NCBI GenBank assembly: GCA_947450165.1
Contig: CANFUJ010000004.1
Location: forward strand, 1-47,762
DNA from: Chitinophagaceae bacterium
GTDB lineage: Bacteria > Bacteroidota > Bacteroidia > Chitinophagales > Chitinophagaceae
Reading direction: 5' to 3'
DNA length: 47,762 nucleotides
Below the pieces are notes generated by a model. It was not told where the DNA came from. It saw nothing but the letters and a program-made list of their open reading frames with translations, and made no database searches. The translations under genes and the position numbers were made by a program. Shown piece by piece: positions 38,726 to 47,762 of this stretch (positions are counted from its first letter, which is position 1; each line of letters opens with the position of its first letter).

Positions 38726-39316
38726 TCAAATGGCTTTTAATGCTTTTTTTATTAATTCTTCCAATTTAGAAATGTCAGGTTCGGTACGCATTATCTTTTG
38801 AATAGATTGTTCCGCTTGAATCCTGCTTATTCCTAAAGCTGTTAATGCAATAAGGGCGTCTTGTTCAATTGTATTTGATATTGGAACAGAAACACCACCT
38901 AAAGAACCCGAAGTTTGTTTTCCTACTTTATCTTTAAGCTCCAACACCAAACGCTCCGCTGTTTTTTTACCAATTCCCTTCACACGTTCAAGCAATTTCA
39001 CATCTCCTAGTTGAATGGCTTTCGTAATTTCATCTGGACGTGTCGACGACAACATCATTCTTGCTGTTGAAGCACCGACACCTGAAACACTGATTAACAA
39101 TAAAAAAATATCTTTTTCTTCTTTGTCAAAAAATCCAAATAATGAATGCCCATCTTCTTTTACTTGCATGTGAATAAACAATCTTCCTTCTGCAATATTT
39201 TGAATAGCCGAATAAGTATGTAAACTGATGTTTACTTCAAATCCAATTCCATTTACATCAATATAAATTTGAGCTGGACTTTTATATGTAAATTTTCCCT
39301 GTAAATATGCGTACAT
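38726..39316 (-). CDS. ruvA: Holliday junction branch migration protein RuvA
   Basis: 196 aa; MYAYLQGKFTYKSPAQIYIDVNGIGFEVNIS, HMQVKEDGHSLFGFFDKEEKDIFLLLISVSGVGASTARMMLS, VKGIGKKTAERLVLELKDKV. Confidence 0.97.
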   Translation of the reverse strand: MYAYLQGKFTYKSPAQIYIDVNGIGFEVNISLHTYSAIQNIAEGRLFIHMQVKEDGHSLFGFFDKEEKDIFLLLISVSGVGASTARMMLSSTRPDEITKAIQLGDVKLLERVKGIGKKTAERLVLELKDKVGKQTSGSLGGVSVPISNTIEQDALIALTALGISRIQAEQSIQKIMRTEPDISKLEELIKKALKAI

Positions 39317-39435
39317 AAGTTAAATCGGTAAGTGGCGAAAATAAGAATAAATTACGAGCATACATAGTGAAAAATAAGTAAAGATTTTTTGCATTACTTT
39401 TACACCCATTATTAAAGTTTAAAAAACAGTCCAAT

Positions 39436-40437
39436 ATGGAAAAAATTTATGCTGCTATTACTGCAGTTGGTGCGCATGTTCCTGAGTTTAGATTAACCAA
39501 CAAAATCCTCGAAACTATGGTAGATACTAATGATGAGTGGATTTTAACCAGAACTGGCATTAGTGAAAGAAGAATTTTAAAAGGTGAAGGATTAGGTAGC
39601 AGCGATATGGCTGTTATTGCCGTAAATGAATTGTTAAAAAAGCGAGGAATTGATCCATTAGAAATTGATTGTGTGATTTGTGCTACAGTAACTCCAGACA
39701 TGGTTTTTCCAGCAACAGCGAATATCCTTAGTGATAAAGTAGGCATGAAAAATGCATTTGGCTTTGATTTAAGTGCAGCATGTTCAGGATTTCTATATGC
39801 TTTAACTGTTGGTACGAGTATGATTGAAAGCAGCAGATATAAAAAAGTAATTGTAGTAGGGGTTGATAAAATGAGTGCTATTGTAGATTACACCGATAGA
39901 ACTACTTGTGTAATATTTGGAGATGGAGCTGGAGCTGTATTGCTTGAGCCAACAACCGAAAAAATTGGTGTAATGGATAGCCTTTTAAAAAGCGATGGTA
40001 GTGGAAGGAATTTCCTACATATGAAAGCGGGTGGTAGCGTTAAACCATCTTCAATTGAAACTGTAAATGCAAAAGAACATTTCGTACATCAAGAAGGACA
40101 GTCTGTTTTTAAATTTGCTGTAAAAGGAATGGCAGATGTGAGTTACGAATTGATGGAAAGAAACAACCTAACTGGAGATGATATCGCTTGGTTGGTTCCT
40201 CATCAAGCAAACTTAAGAATCATTGATGCTACTGCAAATAGAATGGGTTTGTCAAAAGAAAAAGTAATGATCAACATCCAAAAATATGGCAACACAACTG
40301 CCGCTACAATTCCATTATGCTTGTGGGAGTGGGAAAATCAATTGAAAAAAGGCGACAATATTATTTTGGCTGCTTTTGGCGGTGGCTTTACTTGGGGTGC
40401 CACTTGGATTAAATGGGCTTATGATGGCAACGCTTAA
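39436..40437 (+). CDS. fabH: Beta-ketoacyl-ACP synthase III
   Basis: 333 aa; catalytic Cys ([12 protein letters not shown]), His (VPHQANLRI), Asn ([11 protein letters not shown]); C-terminal [17 protein letters not shown]. Confidence 0.96.
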   Translation: MEKIYAAITAVGAHVPEFRLTNKILETMVDTNDEWILTRTGISERRILKGEGLGSSDMAVIAVNELLKKRGIDPLEIDCVICATVTPDMVFPATANILSDKVGMKNAFGFDLSAACSGFLYALTVGTSMIESSRYKKVIVVGVDKMSAIVDYTDRTTCVIFGDGAGAVLLEPTTEKIGVMDSLLKSDGSGRNFLHMKAGGSVKPSSIETVNAKEHFVHQEGQSVFKFAVKGMADVSYELMERNNLTGDDIAWLVPHQANLRIIDATANRMGLSKEKVMINIQKYGNTTAATIPLCLWEWENQLKKGDNIILAAFGGGFTWGATWIKWAYDGNA

Positions 40438-40483
40438 TTAAAAGTCAATAACATATTCGAACACTTTTATCAACTTGTTTTTT

Positions 40484-42442
40484 ATGAACAAACTTCTGAT
40501 TTGTATTTTTTTGTTGACAAATATTTTTGTTTCAAAAGCACAGCTTAACAGATATCTTGTAACATTCAAAAACAAAAACTTTAGCCCTTATTCTATTTCT
40601 AATCCAATTGGGTTTTTATCTCAAAGATCTATTGACAGAAGATTGAGATACAACATCAATATTGACAGTACGGATTTGCCGATAAATAATAATTATGTTG
40701 AAGCTGTTCGTTTATCTGGCACCGTTACCATTTTGAACCAATCCAAATGGATGAACCAAATTTCAATAGAAACCAGAGATGCAAATGCTTTAATAGCAAT
40801 TTCAAATTTACCTTTTGTTGATAATTTACGTGCCATTGCTTCAAGAGTTTCAGTTAATCCATTATCAAAATTTGCTGATGATACTTTAACGGCTTTGCCT
40901 TTAAACAATAATGTTTATAAAGCACAACAAGAAAATGTTTACCAATATGGTGCTTCAAATGCACAAATAAAAATCCATCAAGGGGATTTTTTACATAACC
41001 ATGGTTTTAATGGAAAAGGCATGCAAATGGCAATCATCGATGCAGGATTTTATCATTATAATCTACTTCCCACTTTTGACAGTTTAAACAGAAATGGACA
41101 AATATTGGGCACTTGGGATTTCGTAAGTAATCAGCAGAGTGTTTCAGAAGATGATGCACACGGAATGCATTGTTTAAGTGCAATTGGTGCAAATCTTCCT
41201 GGTGTGTTTATGGGGACTGCACCGAAAACTTCTTTCTATTTGTTTCGGACAGAAGATGTGCGTAGTGAATATCCCATTGAAGAACATAATTTTTGTGTTG
41301 CTGCAGAAAGAGCAGATAGTTTAGGTGTAGATGTATGCTCGGTTTCACTAGGATATAATACATTCAGTGATCCACAGTTTGATTACAATTATTCTATTAT
41401 GAATGGTAGTACTACCATCAGCGCAAAAGCCACAAACATTGCTGCTAGAAAGGGTTTGCTTATGGTTATTGCTAATGGTAATGAAGGAAATAGTTCTTGG
41501 CGATATGTAATTACACCAGCTGATGCAGACAGTTGTATGGCGGTGGGTGCTGTAGATAGTTTAGGAGTTGTAGCCAACTTTAGTAGTTATGGACCAAATA
41601 GCAATGGTCAAATAAAGCCTGATGTTGCTGCAATAGGTAGAAACGCAATTGTTGCAAATAACAATACTGGAATGCCCAATTTTGGAAGCGGCACATCTTA
41701 TGCTTGTCCCAATATGGCTGGAATTTCAACTTGTTTATGGCAAGCATTTCCTGAAGCATCTAACATGAAAATCAGAAATGTGTTAAAACAAAGTGCGTCA
41801 AATTTTAGCAATCCTGATAATCGAATTGGTTTTGGTATCCCCAATGCTAAAAAAGCATTTGTTATGCTTCAAAAAAATTATGCAACGTATAATGCTCGAT
41901 TTTTTCAGTGTACATCTATTTTAAATCTATCCATAAAAACAGATACTTCCATGTACATTTCTGTTGAAAGAAAATTTGCTACACAAACAGAATACACGGA
42001 AATAGCCACCCTTCACAATGACAGTCCATTTGGTATACATGATTTTGAATACATCGACAACTTAGATCAAACAAACTATGGAAGTGTTCAATATCGATAT
42101 AAAATGAGCATTGGAACAGACACTACTTTTTATCTTGATTCCAGCATTGTTAATTATTTGAATCCTTGCATTTTCATTCCACCTTCTGCAAATACAATTT
42201 TAATTAGTCCAAATCCTGTTAATAATGAATTATTTATAAAAATGGATAGGGTTGTAAACACAAAAGTTGATGTAATCATTCATAATATTTCTGGACAGAA
42301 AATATTAGCAACTACATACGAACAAGCTATTGGTACAGGTACAAAAAGCATAAACTTCCGAAACTTTACTAGAGGCGTTTATTTTGTAACGGTCTATTTA
42401 AATGATAAAAAAGAAGTTGTACAACGTATTTTAAAACAATAA
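40484..42442 (+). CDS. S8 family serine peptidase (subtilisin-like) with T9SS type A sorting domain
   Basis: Catalytic triad motifs AIIDAGFYHYN (Asp), DDAHGMHCLSAIG (His), SGTSYACPNMAG (Ser). C-terminal ISPNPVNNELFIKM...IHNISGQKIL...GVYFVTVYLNDKKEVVQRILKQ. Confidence 0.93.
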   Translation: MNKLLICIFLLTNIFVSKAQLNRYLVTFKNKNFSPYSISNPIGFLSQRSIDRRLRYNINIDSTDLPINNNYVEAVRLSGTVTILNQSKWMNQISIETRDANALIAISNLPFVDNLRAIASRVSVNPLSKFADDTLTALPLNNNVYKAQQENVYQYGASNAQIKIHQGDFLHNHGFNGKGMQMAIIDAGFYHYNLLPTFDSLNRNGQILGTWDFVSNQQSVSEDDAHGMHCLSAIGANLPGVFMGTAPKTSFYLFRTEDVRSEYPIEEHNFCVAAERADSLGVDVCSVSLGYNTFSDPQFDYNYSIMNGSTTISAKATNIAARKGLLMVIANGNEGNSSWRYVITPADADSCMAVGAVDSLGVVANFSSYGPNSNGQIKPDVAAIGRNAIVANNNTGMPNFGSGTSYACPNMAGISTCLWQAFPEASNMKIRNVLKQSASNFSNPDNRIGFGIPNAKKAFVMLQKNYATYNARFFQCTSILNLSIKTDTSMYISVERKFATQTEYTEIATLHNDSPFGIHDFEYIDNLDQTNYGSVQYRYKMSIGTDTTFYLDSSIVNYLNPCIFIPPSANTILISPNPVNNELFIKMDRVVNTKVDVIIHNISGQKILATTYEQAIGTGTKSINFRNFTRGVYFVTVYLNDKKEVVQRILKQ

Positions 42443-42443
42443 T

Positions 42444-43607
42444 TTAATTTTTAAAATAGGCAACGAATAAACTATCTGCATTTTTATCAAACCCTTTGAG
42501 GTATTTCATTTCAAGCAATTGATAAGAAAAATGCTGCTGGATAAAATCAACCATATCTTCATTTTCTGCTTTAAATACAGAGCAAGTAATGTATACAAAC
42601 CAACCTTCTTTTGCCAAATGAGGCAATGTATTTAAGACAATATTTTTTTGCTTTTCAACAAATTGTTGAAGTTGAATTTTATTAAAACTATAATATTGTT
42701 CGGGTGTTCTACTCCATGTTCCACTACCACTACAAGGTGCATCACAAATGATTATCGAAAATTTATCATCCAACAACAATCCTGATTTTTGTGATAAATC
42801 TTGTACAAATTTTCTTTGAAGATTAATACCTGCGTCTTTAAAACGAAGTTGCAAATTGGTTAAAATATTTTCGCGTATATCACTTACAGTTAGCTTTATT
42901 TTTCCGGAAAACAAATCAAATAATAAAATAGATTTTCCACCGCTTGCCGCACAGCAATCCCACACTGATTCTGATTTTTCTTCGGCTTTTTCTTTTTTTA
43001 AAAAATCAAAAACTTTCTGTGAATTCAAATCCTGAATAACAACATCTTTATTGATTTCCAAACAATTTTCTATTGAAGTTCCGTTTGTAAGCTTTAACGT
43101 ATCAGGCTCAATTATTTCAAATGGAATATCTGCATTTTTTAACTTGGCTAAAACTTGATCCTTTCTTTTGGGCCTGATTCTCAAAAAAAGCTCGGGCTGT
43201 TGTAATAACGATAATGAGAATTTGTATTTATCAATAAAATCGGAAATCTCATCAGAAAATAAAAACAATTTTTCCGAATTAATATTTAAGTATGCTAATT
43301 TTTCCGTTGTAGAAAATGATACAAATTCATTGAATTCGGCTGAAACATTTTTTAAAAATTCAGTCTCGCTATTTTCACATAAAAAACCAGCTGCGATGAT
43401 TTTATTTTCAGTTGTTTCCGTTTCATTGAATAAAAACGAACATCTGTAATAATGGTAACATAGCGTCGATATTGACTTTCTATCTTTTGAGCCGAATTTT
43501 TTATCCGTCTGGAAAAATGATTTTAAATGATGCGTTAGCGGCGTTCCTTTGGTATAAGAATCAATAACCGTAACAGCTGAATTTAAATAAGAGTGGTATC
43601 TGCTCAT
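42444..43607 (-). CDS. RsmB/NOP family class I SAM-dependent RNA (cytosine-5) methyltransferase
   Basis: DCCAASGGKSILLFDL, SDIRENILTNLQLRF, CDAPCSGSGTWSRTPEQ, YITCSVFKAENEDMV. Start placed at the second Met (43607), because the track start at 43622 lies inside the upstream terminator hairpin. Confidence 0.9.
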   Translation of the reverse strand: MSRYHSYLNSAVTVIDSYTKGTPLTHHLKSFFQTDKKFGSKDRKSISTLCYHYYRCSFLFNETETTENKIIAAGFLCENSETEFLKNVSAEFNEFVSFSTTEKLAYLNINSEKLFLFSDEISDFIDKYKFSLSLLQQPELFLRIRPKRKDQVLAKLKNADIPFEIIEPDTLKLTNGTSIENCLEINKDVVIQDLNSQKVFDFLKKEKAEEKSESVWDCCAASGGKSILLFDLFSGKIKLTVSDIRENILTNLQLRFKDAGINLQRKFVQDLSQKSGLLLDDKFSIIICDAPCSGSGTWSRTPEQYYSFNKIQLQQFVEKQKNIVLNTLPHLAKEGWFVYITCSVFKAENEDMVDFIQQHFSYQLLEMKYLKGFDKNADSLFVAYFKN

Positions 43608-43631
43608 AAAAAAATCCCGCATTTAGCGGGA
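43608..43631 (-). terminator. Rho-independent terminator downstream of the E2 (odhB/sucB-like) gene
   Basis: Minus strand: TCCCGC-taaat-GCGGGA followed by TTTTTTT. Confidence 0.8.
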
Positions 43632-43647
43632 AAAATATCGTTTACAA

Positions 43648-44853
43648 TCATAATTCAAGAAGTGCTTCTACAGGATCTTTACCAAACAACAAGAGCGATG
43701 GATTTTCTAATAATTGTTTTACGGTAACTAAAAATCCAACAGACTCTCTACCATCAATGATGCGGTGATCATAGCTCAAAGCCAAATACATCATCGGTTT
43801 AATAACCACCTGACCATTTACAGCCATTGGTCTTTCTACGATATTGTGCATGCCCAAAATAGCACTCTGAGGAATATTAATAATCGGTGTACTCATCATT
43901 GAACCAAAAATTCCGCCATTTGTAATGGTAAACGTACCTCCCGTCATTTCTTCAATGGTAAGTTTGTTGTTTTTTGCTTTCGTTGCCAATTCAACAACCA
44001 TTGCTTCAATTTCCGCCATACTCAAGCTTTCTGCATTGCGAATTACTGGAACCACCAAACCTTTTGGCGCACTAACGGCAATGGATACATCGCAGTAATC
44101 ATGAAAAATAATTTGATCCGCATCAATGTACGCATTTACAGAAGGGAATTTTTGCAAAGCATAACAACAAGCTTTTGTGAAAAAGCTCATGAAACCCAGG
44201 TTTACGCCGTGAAGCTCTTTGAATTTATCTTTATGTTTTTTTCTGATCTCCATGATTGGCCCCATGTCTACTTCATTGAATGTAGTCAACATGGCGGTTG
44301 TATTTTTTGCTTCAACCAATCTGCGACTAATTGTTTTACGAAGATTGCTCATTTTTTCAGGGCGATCAGTTCGGCTAAACATTTCTGCTCCTGGCTTTCT
44401 ACCTGGATTTGATAAAGCTTCTAATACATCTTGTTTTATAATCTTTCCATTTGAGCCCGATGGCATTATTTTTTTACTGTCAATTTTTTTATCTGCAATA
44501 ATTGCTGCTGCTACTGGTGTTGCTTTTACATCAGAAGTAGTTGCTTCTTTTGATGGTGTAGCAACAACTTCAGCTGTTTTGGGCGCTTCTTGTTTTGGCG
44601 CTTCTGCAGGACGAACAGCATCAGTATCGATGGTACAAACTAAGTCTCCGATTGAAAGTGTATCCCCTTCTTTAGCAATTTGTGTAATTGCACCAGCTTG
44701 CTCGGCATTTATTTCGAAAGTTGCTTTTTCACTTTCAAGCTCAGCTATCACTTCATCACGATCTGCCCAAGCGCCTGTTTCCTTTAACCATTTTACAAGC
44801 GTTACTTCACTAATACTTTCACCTACTGTAGGTACTTTTATTTCAATAGACAT
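43648..44853 (-). CDS. sucB: 2-oxoglutarate dehydrogenase E2 component, dihydrolipoyllysine-residue succinyltransferase
   Basis: 401 aa; lipoyl domain ([18 protein letters not shown]...[11 protein letters not shown]), Ala/Pro/Thr-rich linker, catalytic [18 protein letters not shown]. Confidence 0.93.
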   Translation of the reverse strand: MSIEIKVPTVGESISEVTLVKWLKETGAWADRDEVIAELESEKATFEINAEQAGAITQIAKEGDTLSIGDLVCTIDTDAVRPAEAPKQEAPKTAEVVATPSKEATTSDVKATPVAAAIIADKKIDSKKIMPSGSNGKIIKQDVLEALSNPGRKPGAEMFSRTDRPEKMSNLRKTISRRLVEAKNTTAMLTTFNEVDMGPIMEIRKKHKDKFKELHGVNLGFMSFFTKACCYALQKFPSVNAYIDADQIIFHDYCDVSIAVSAPKGLVVPVIRNAESLSMAEIEAMVVELATKAKNNKLTIEEMTGGTFTITNGGIFGSMMSTPIINIPQSAILGMHNIVERPMAVNGQVVIKPMMYLALSYDHRIIDGRESVGFLVTVKQLLENPSLLLFGKDPVEALLEL

Positions 44854-44940
44854 GTAATTATTTATTTTGGGCGAATTTCGGTTAAAATGATGATTTTTTA
44901 AAGTTTTATTCGCGTTAATCTTTTGGATTTGAAATTTTAT

Positions 44941-44969
44941 TTAAAAAAAATCCCGGAATTTATCCGGGA
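44941..44969 (-). terminator. Rho-independent terminator downstream of the sigma factor gene
   Basis: Minus strand: TCCCGGA-taaat-TCCGGGA followed by TTTTTTTT, about 19 nt past the stop codon. Confidence 0.85.
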
Positions 44970-44987
44970 AGGTTATTTATTTTTTGT

Positions 44988-45857
44988 TTAAGCACCGAGG
45001 AATCCCCTCAGTAAATTATTTTGCGAAGTTTCTCGAAGTCTGTCTAATGCTTTGTCTTTTATTTGACGCACCCGCTCTCTTGTTAAATTGTATCTTTCTC
45101 CAATATCCTCCAAACTTAACGGATGATCAATCCCAAGTCCGAAAAAATAAACAAGTACCTCTTTTTGCCGATGCGTTAAAATATTCAAGGTGCGCTCTAT
45201 TTCAGTATTTAAAGAATCGGTTAAAACCATTTGTTGGTCTGTTTTCTCGGCATTTTTATTTTCCATCAAATCAATCAATGTTCCATCTTCTCCTGCAGAT
45301 ATTTGCTGATCCATGCTTACATGTCGTCCACCAACCCCAATTGTGGCGGCCACTTCCTCAATACTTACGTCTAATAATTCTGCAATTTCTTCTGCTGAAG
45401 GTTCTCGTTCAAACTCTTGTTCCAATTGGCTATAAGCTTTACTTATTCTATTGGTTAATCCAACTTTATTCAGTGGTAAACGAACGATTCTTGATTGCTC
45501 AGCCAATGCTTGTAAAATGGATTGACGTATCCACCAAACGGCATAAGATATAAATTTAAAACCCCTCGTCTCATCAAATTTTTGAGCGGCTTTAATTAAA
45601 CCTAAGTTTCCTTCATTTATTAAATCAGACAAGGTTAAACCTTGATTTTGATACTGTTTAGCAACTGAAACCACAAACCTCAAATTGGCCTTTGTTAACC
45701 GATCTAAAGCTTGTTGATCGCCTTGCTTTATTAATTTAGCCAATTTTACTTCTTCCTCTGGCCTTATTAATTCTACCCTTCCAATTTCTTGTAAGTATTT
45801 TTCAAGGCTTTCGCTTTCGCGATTTGTAATTGATTTTGAAATTTTTAATTGACGCAT
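44988..45857 (-). CDS. rpoD: RNA polymerase sigma factor RpoD/SigA (primary sigma-70, short form without region 1.1)
   Basis: 289 aa; [114 protein letters not shown]. Confidence 0.95.
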   Translation of the reverse strand: MRQLKISKSITNRESESLEKYLQEIGRVELIRPEEEVKLAKLIKQGDQQALDRLTKANLRFVVSVAKQYQNQGLTLSDLINEGNLGLIKAAQKFDETRGFKFISYAVWWIRQSILQALAEQSRIVRLPLNKVGLTNRISKAYSQLEQEFEREPSAEEIAELLDVSIEEVAATIGVGGRHVSMDQQISAGEDGTLIDLMENKNAEKTDQQMVLTDSLNTEIERTLNILTHRQKEVLVYFFGLGIDHPLSLEDIGERYNLTRERVRQIKDKALDRLRETSQNNLLRGFLGA

Positions 45858-46083
45858 ATGGAAAATATTAATTTTTGGAGATTTAAATTGAATTTCTCAA
45901 TTAACATAACGCACATTTTAACTTTTATTGTATGTAATCGAACAAATTTTTTATTACAATTGGAATAAAAAAACCATATTTAAAAAAGAAATAACTACAA
46001 TTGGTCAAAAAAAAAACAGATATTATACTATTGCGTTGATAATTTTTCTATTATTGCAAGAAAGAAGGTAATTTCAAATTAAG

Positions 46084-46464
46084 ATGAGTAAAAAACAATT
46101 ATATACACTAGAATATCCAATACGATGCTCCCCAAGTATCTTGTATGAATTCCTAACTAGTCCAGCTGCAATGCAGGAATGGTTTGCTGATAAAGTTGAT
46201 GAACGTGATGGCGTGTATAGCTTTTCATGGAATGGTGCGGAAGAAAAAGCAGTGATGTTGGAAAAAGAACAAGATAAATTTATTCGTTTCCGTTGGAGCT
46301 ATATGAGCAAAGACGAATATTTTGAATTTGCAATTGATAGGTCTGAAGTAACCAACCAAACTATACTAATCATAAAAGATTTTGCAGAGAAAAAAGATAT
46401 AAAAGATCAAAGTCAACTATGGGAATACCAAGTAAAAGATTTATTCCACCGTTTGGGAAGTTAA
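46084..46464 (+). CDS. START-like / SRPBCC domain protein
   Basis: 126 aa; YPIRCSPSILYEFLTSPAAMQEWFADKVDERDGVYSFSWNGAEEKA, with an AHSA1/START-like fold pattern. Confidence 0.85.
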   Translation: MSKKQLYTLEYPIRCSPSILYEFLTSPAAMQEWFADKVDERDGVYSFSWNGAEEKAVMLEKEQDKFIRFRWSYMSKDEYFEFAIDRSEVTNQTILIIKDFAEKKDIKDQSQLWEYQVKDLFHRLGS

Positions 46465-46486
46465 CTTTTTCAAAAATAATAATAAG

Positions 46487-46512
46487 AACCATCAATAATT
46501 GATGGTTTTTTA
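46487..46512 (+). terminator. Rho-independent-like terminator after the START-like gene
   Basis: AACCATCAA-taa-TTGATGGTT followed by TTTT. Confidence 0.75.
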
Positions 46513-46620
46513 ATTTATAATAACTTACAATTGTATAGTTATTGGTTGTGCTTTTATTAATACACTATTTTTGGGTTCATAAATTTCAGAATTGCAACAT
46601 ACCGCAGCCGAACTGTAAAC

Positions 46621-47762
46621 ATGATAAAGAAATTAGACAAGCTTATACTGAAATCATTTATTGGCCCTTTCATCATTACTTTTTTCATTGGATTTTTTGT
46701 GTTGATGATGCAGAGTTTGTGGAAATATATTGATGATTTGGTTGGAAAAGGACTTGATTTTATTACAATTGCACAGTTTATTTGGTACGCAAGCGCATCG
46801 TTATTAATGCTTGCTATGCCAATTGCCATCTTGATTTCATCTATAATGACCTTTGGAAACTTGAGCGAAAGTTTTGAATTGGTTGCTATTAAATCTTCTG
46901 GTATTTCCCTATTGAGATTTATGCGTCCGCTGATGTTTTTAACCATCTTATTATGCAGCATTACTTTTTTGTTTGCCAATTATGTTATCCCTTATGCAAA
47001 CTTGAAGTTCATTACTTTATACAGTGATATTTATGTAAAGAAACCCGCATTCGATTTAAAGGAAGGTGTTTTCTTTACCCATATTCCAAACTATGCCATT
47101 AAAATAAGTAAGAAAGATCCTGATGGAAAAACCATTCATAATGTTATTATTTTCGAACAAAATAATTCGCTACAAGATAATTGTATAGTAGCCAAAAAAG
47201 GGGAAATGAAAATTTCTGAAGATGGAAATTACCTCGAGTTTAATTTAGAAGATGGTTGCAGATATCAAGAGAATGGAAACATCATGGATAGTGCTACAGA
47301 ATTCACCAGATTGAGTTTTAAAAAATTTAAAAAATTATTCGACCTCAGTGTTTTAAGAAAACAAGAAACCAATGACAGTTTATTTAGTAAAAATTTTAAA
47401 ATGCTTAGCGCAAACCAGCTGAGCAAAAACATAGATTCTTTAGAAAAATCGAAACAAAATCAGCGTTTGTTCTTTGACCAACAATTAAATTCAATGTTGG
47501 CTTATAGCAATCTTTCAGACAGCATTTGGAACTCATCAAATCGAATAAAGTCAGAAAGAACTTATGCAAAACTGATTCCGGATAGTTTAAGTTTAAGGAT
47601 TAATCAATATGCCATTAATAAAGCTGTTGCCATCAAAGGTGCTTTACAACAACAGATATTTGATGCAGAATCAAAAGATAAAGAATTGAGGTTTCATGAA
47701 ATAGAATGGCATAGAAAATATTCGATTTCTTTGGCTTGTTTGGTTTTGTTTTTTATTGGTGC
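46621..47762 (+). CDS. LptF/LptG family permease (YjgP/YjgQ), N-terminal part, cut by window edge
   Basis: My reading from the ATG at 46621: MIKKLDKLILKSFIGPFIITFFIGFFVLMMQSLWKYIDDLVGKGLDFITIAQFIWYASASLLMLAMPIAILISSIMTFGNLSESFELVAIKSSGISLLRFMRPLM. Absent from the ORF track because no stop is reached. Confidence 0.92.
   Translation, partial: MIKKLDKLILKSFIGPFIITFFIGFFVLMMQSLWKYIDDLVGKGLDFITIAQFIWYASASLLMLAMPIAILISSIMTFGNLSESFELVAIKSSGISLLRFMRPLMFLTILLCSITFLFANYVIPYANLKFITLYSDIYVKKPAFDLKEGVFFTHIPNYAIKISKKDPDGKTIHNVIIFEQNNSLQDNCIVAKKGEMKISEDGNYLEFNLEDGCRYQENGNIMDSATEFTRLSFKKFKKLFDLSVLRKQETNDSLFSKNFKMLSANQLSKNIDSLEKSKQNQRLFFDQQLNSMLAYSNLSDSIWNSSNRIKSERTYAKLIPDSLSLRINQYAINKAVAIKGALQQQIFDAESKDKELRFHEIEWHRKYSISLACLVLFFIG

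Noticed and set aside
44219-44857. 212-aa ORF antisense to the E2 (sucB) gene
   Set aside because: Shadow ORF fully opposite a well-supported gene. The Ser/Ala-rich product comes from the biased codons of the opposite strand, with no recognisable domain.
44984-45553. 189-aa ORF antisense to the sigma factor gene
   Set aside because: Shadow ORF opposite rpoD, with no domain or start context.
46542-46979. ORFs 46542-46733 (+) and 46557-46979 (-)
   Set aside because: They overlap the LptF/LptG coding frame starting at 46621, which has clear family features.
1-47762. CRISPR array, transposon, prophage, toxin-antitoxin or phage-defence island
   Set aside because: No regularly spaced repeats, transposase, integrase, phage structural genes or known defence domains seen. 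radC and dprA occur here in a housekeeping context.

Overview
AT-rich chromosomal window from a member of the Bacteroidota. The taxonomic call rests on SusC/SusD, SprA, T9SS sorting domains, a Lnb/DUF4105 protein and TAnnTTTG-type promoters. The content is mostly core genes: nuoDCBA (minus strand, nuoD cut by the left edge), ccmB/ccmC/ccmD-like, glutamate dehydrogenase, two adjacent pseudouridine synthases, prs, radC, folD, queE, dprA, guaB, fabH, ruvA, an RsmB-type methyltransferase, the 2-oxoacid dehydrogenase E2 subunit, the primary sigma factor, and an LptF/LptG permease cut by the right edge. Accessory or surface-related content includes a SusC-SusD-DUF1735 lipoprotein operon, an overlapping pair of outer-membrane genes (a degenerate helix-hairpin-helix domain on a predicted beta-barrel, plus a PorV/FadL-like protein), a protein with PorE domain architecture, SprA, and two T9SS cargo proteins (type A and type B C-terminal domains). 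I see no CRISPR array, transposase, prophage, rRNA or tRNA. I did not find a clear new multi-gene system. The best leads are the HHH-barrel/PorV-like pair, the orphan SusCD triplet, the T9SS-related genes scattered among housekeeping genes, a likely leaderless guaB promoter, and inverted-repeat structure in the 30.2-30.6 kb intergenic region.
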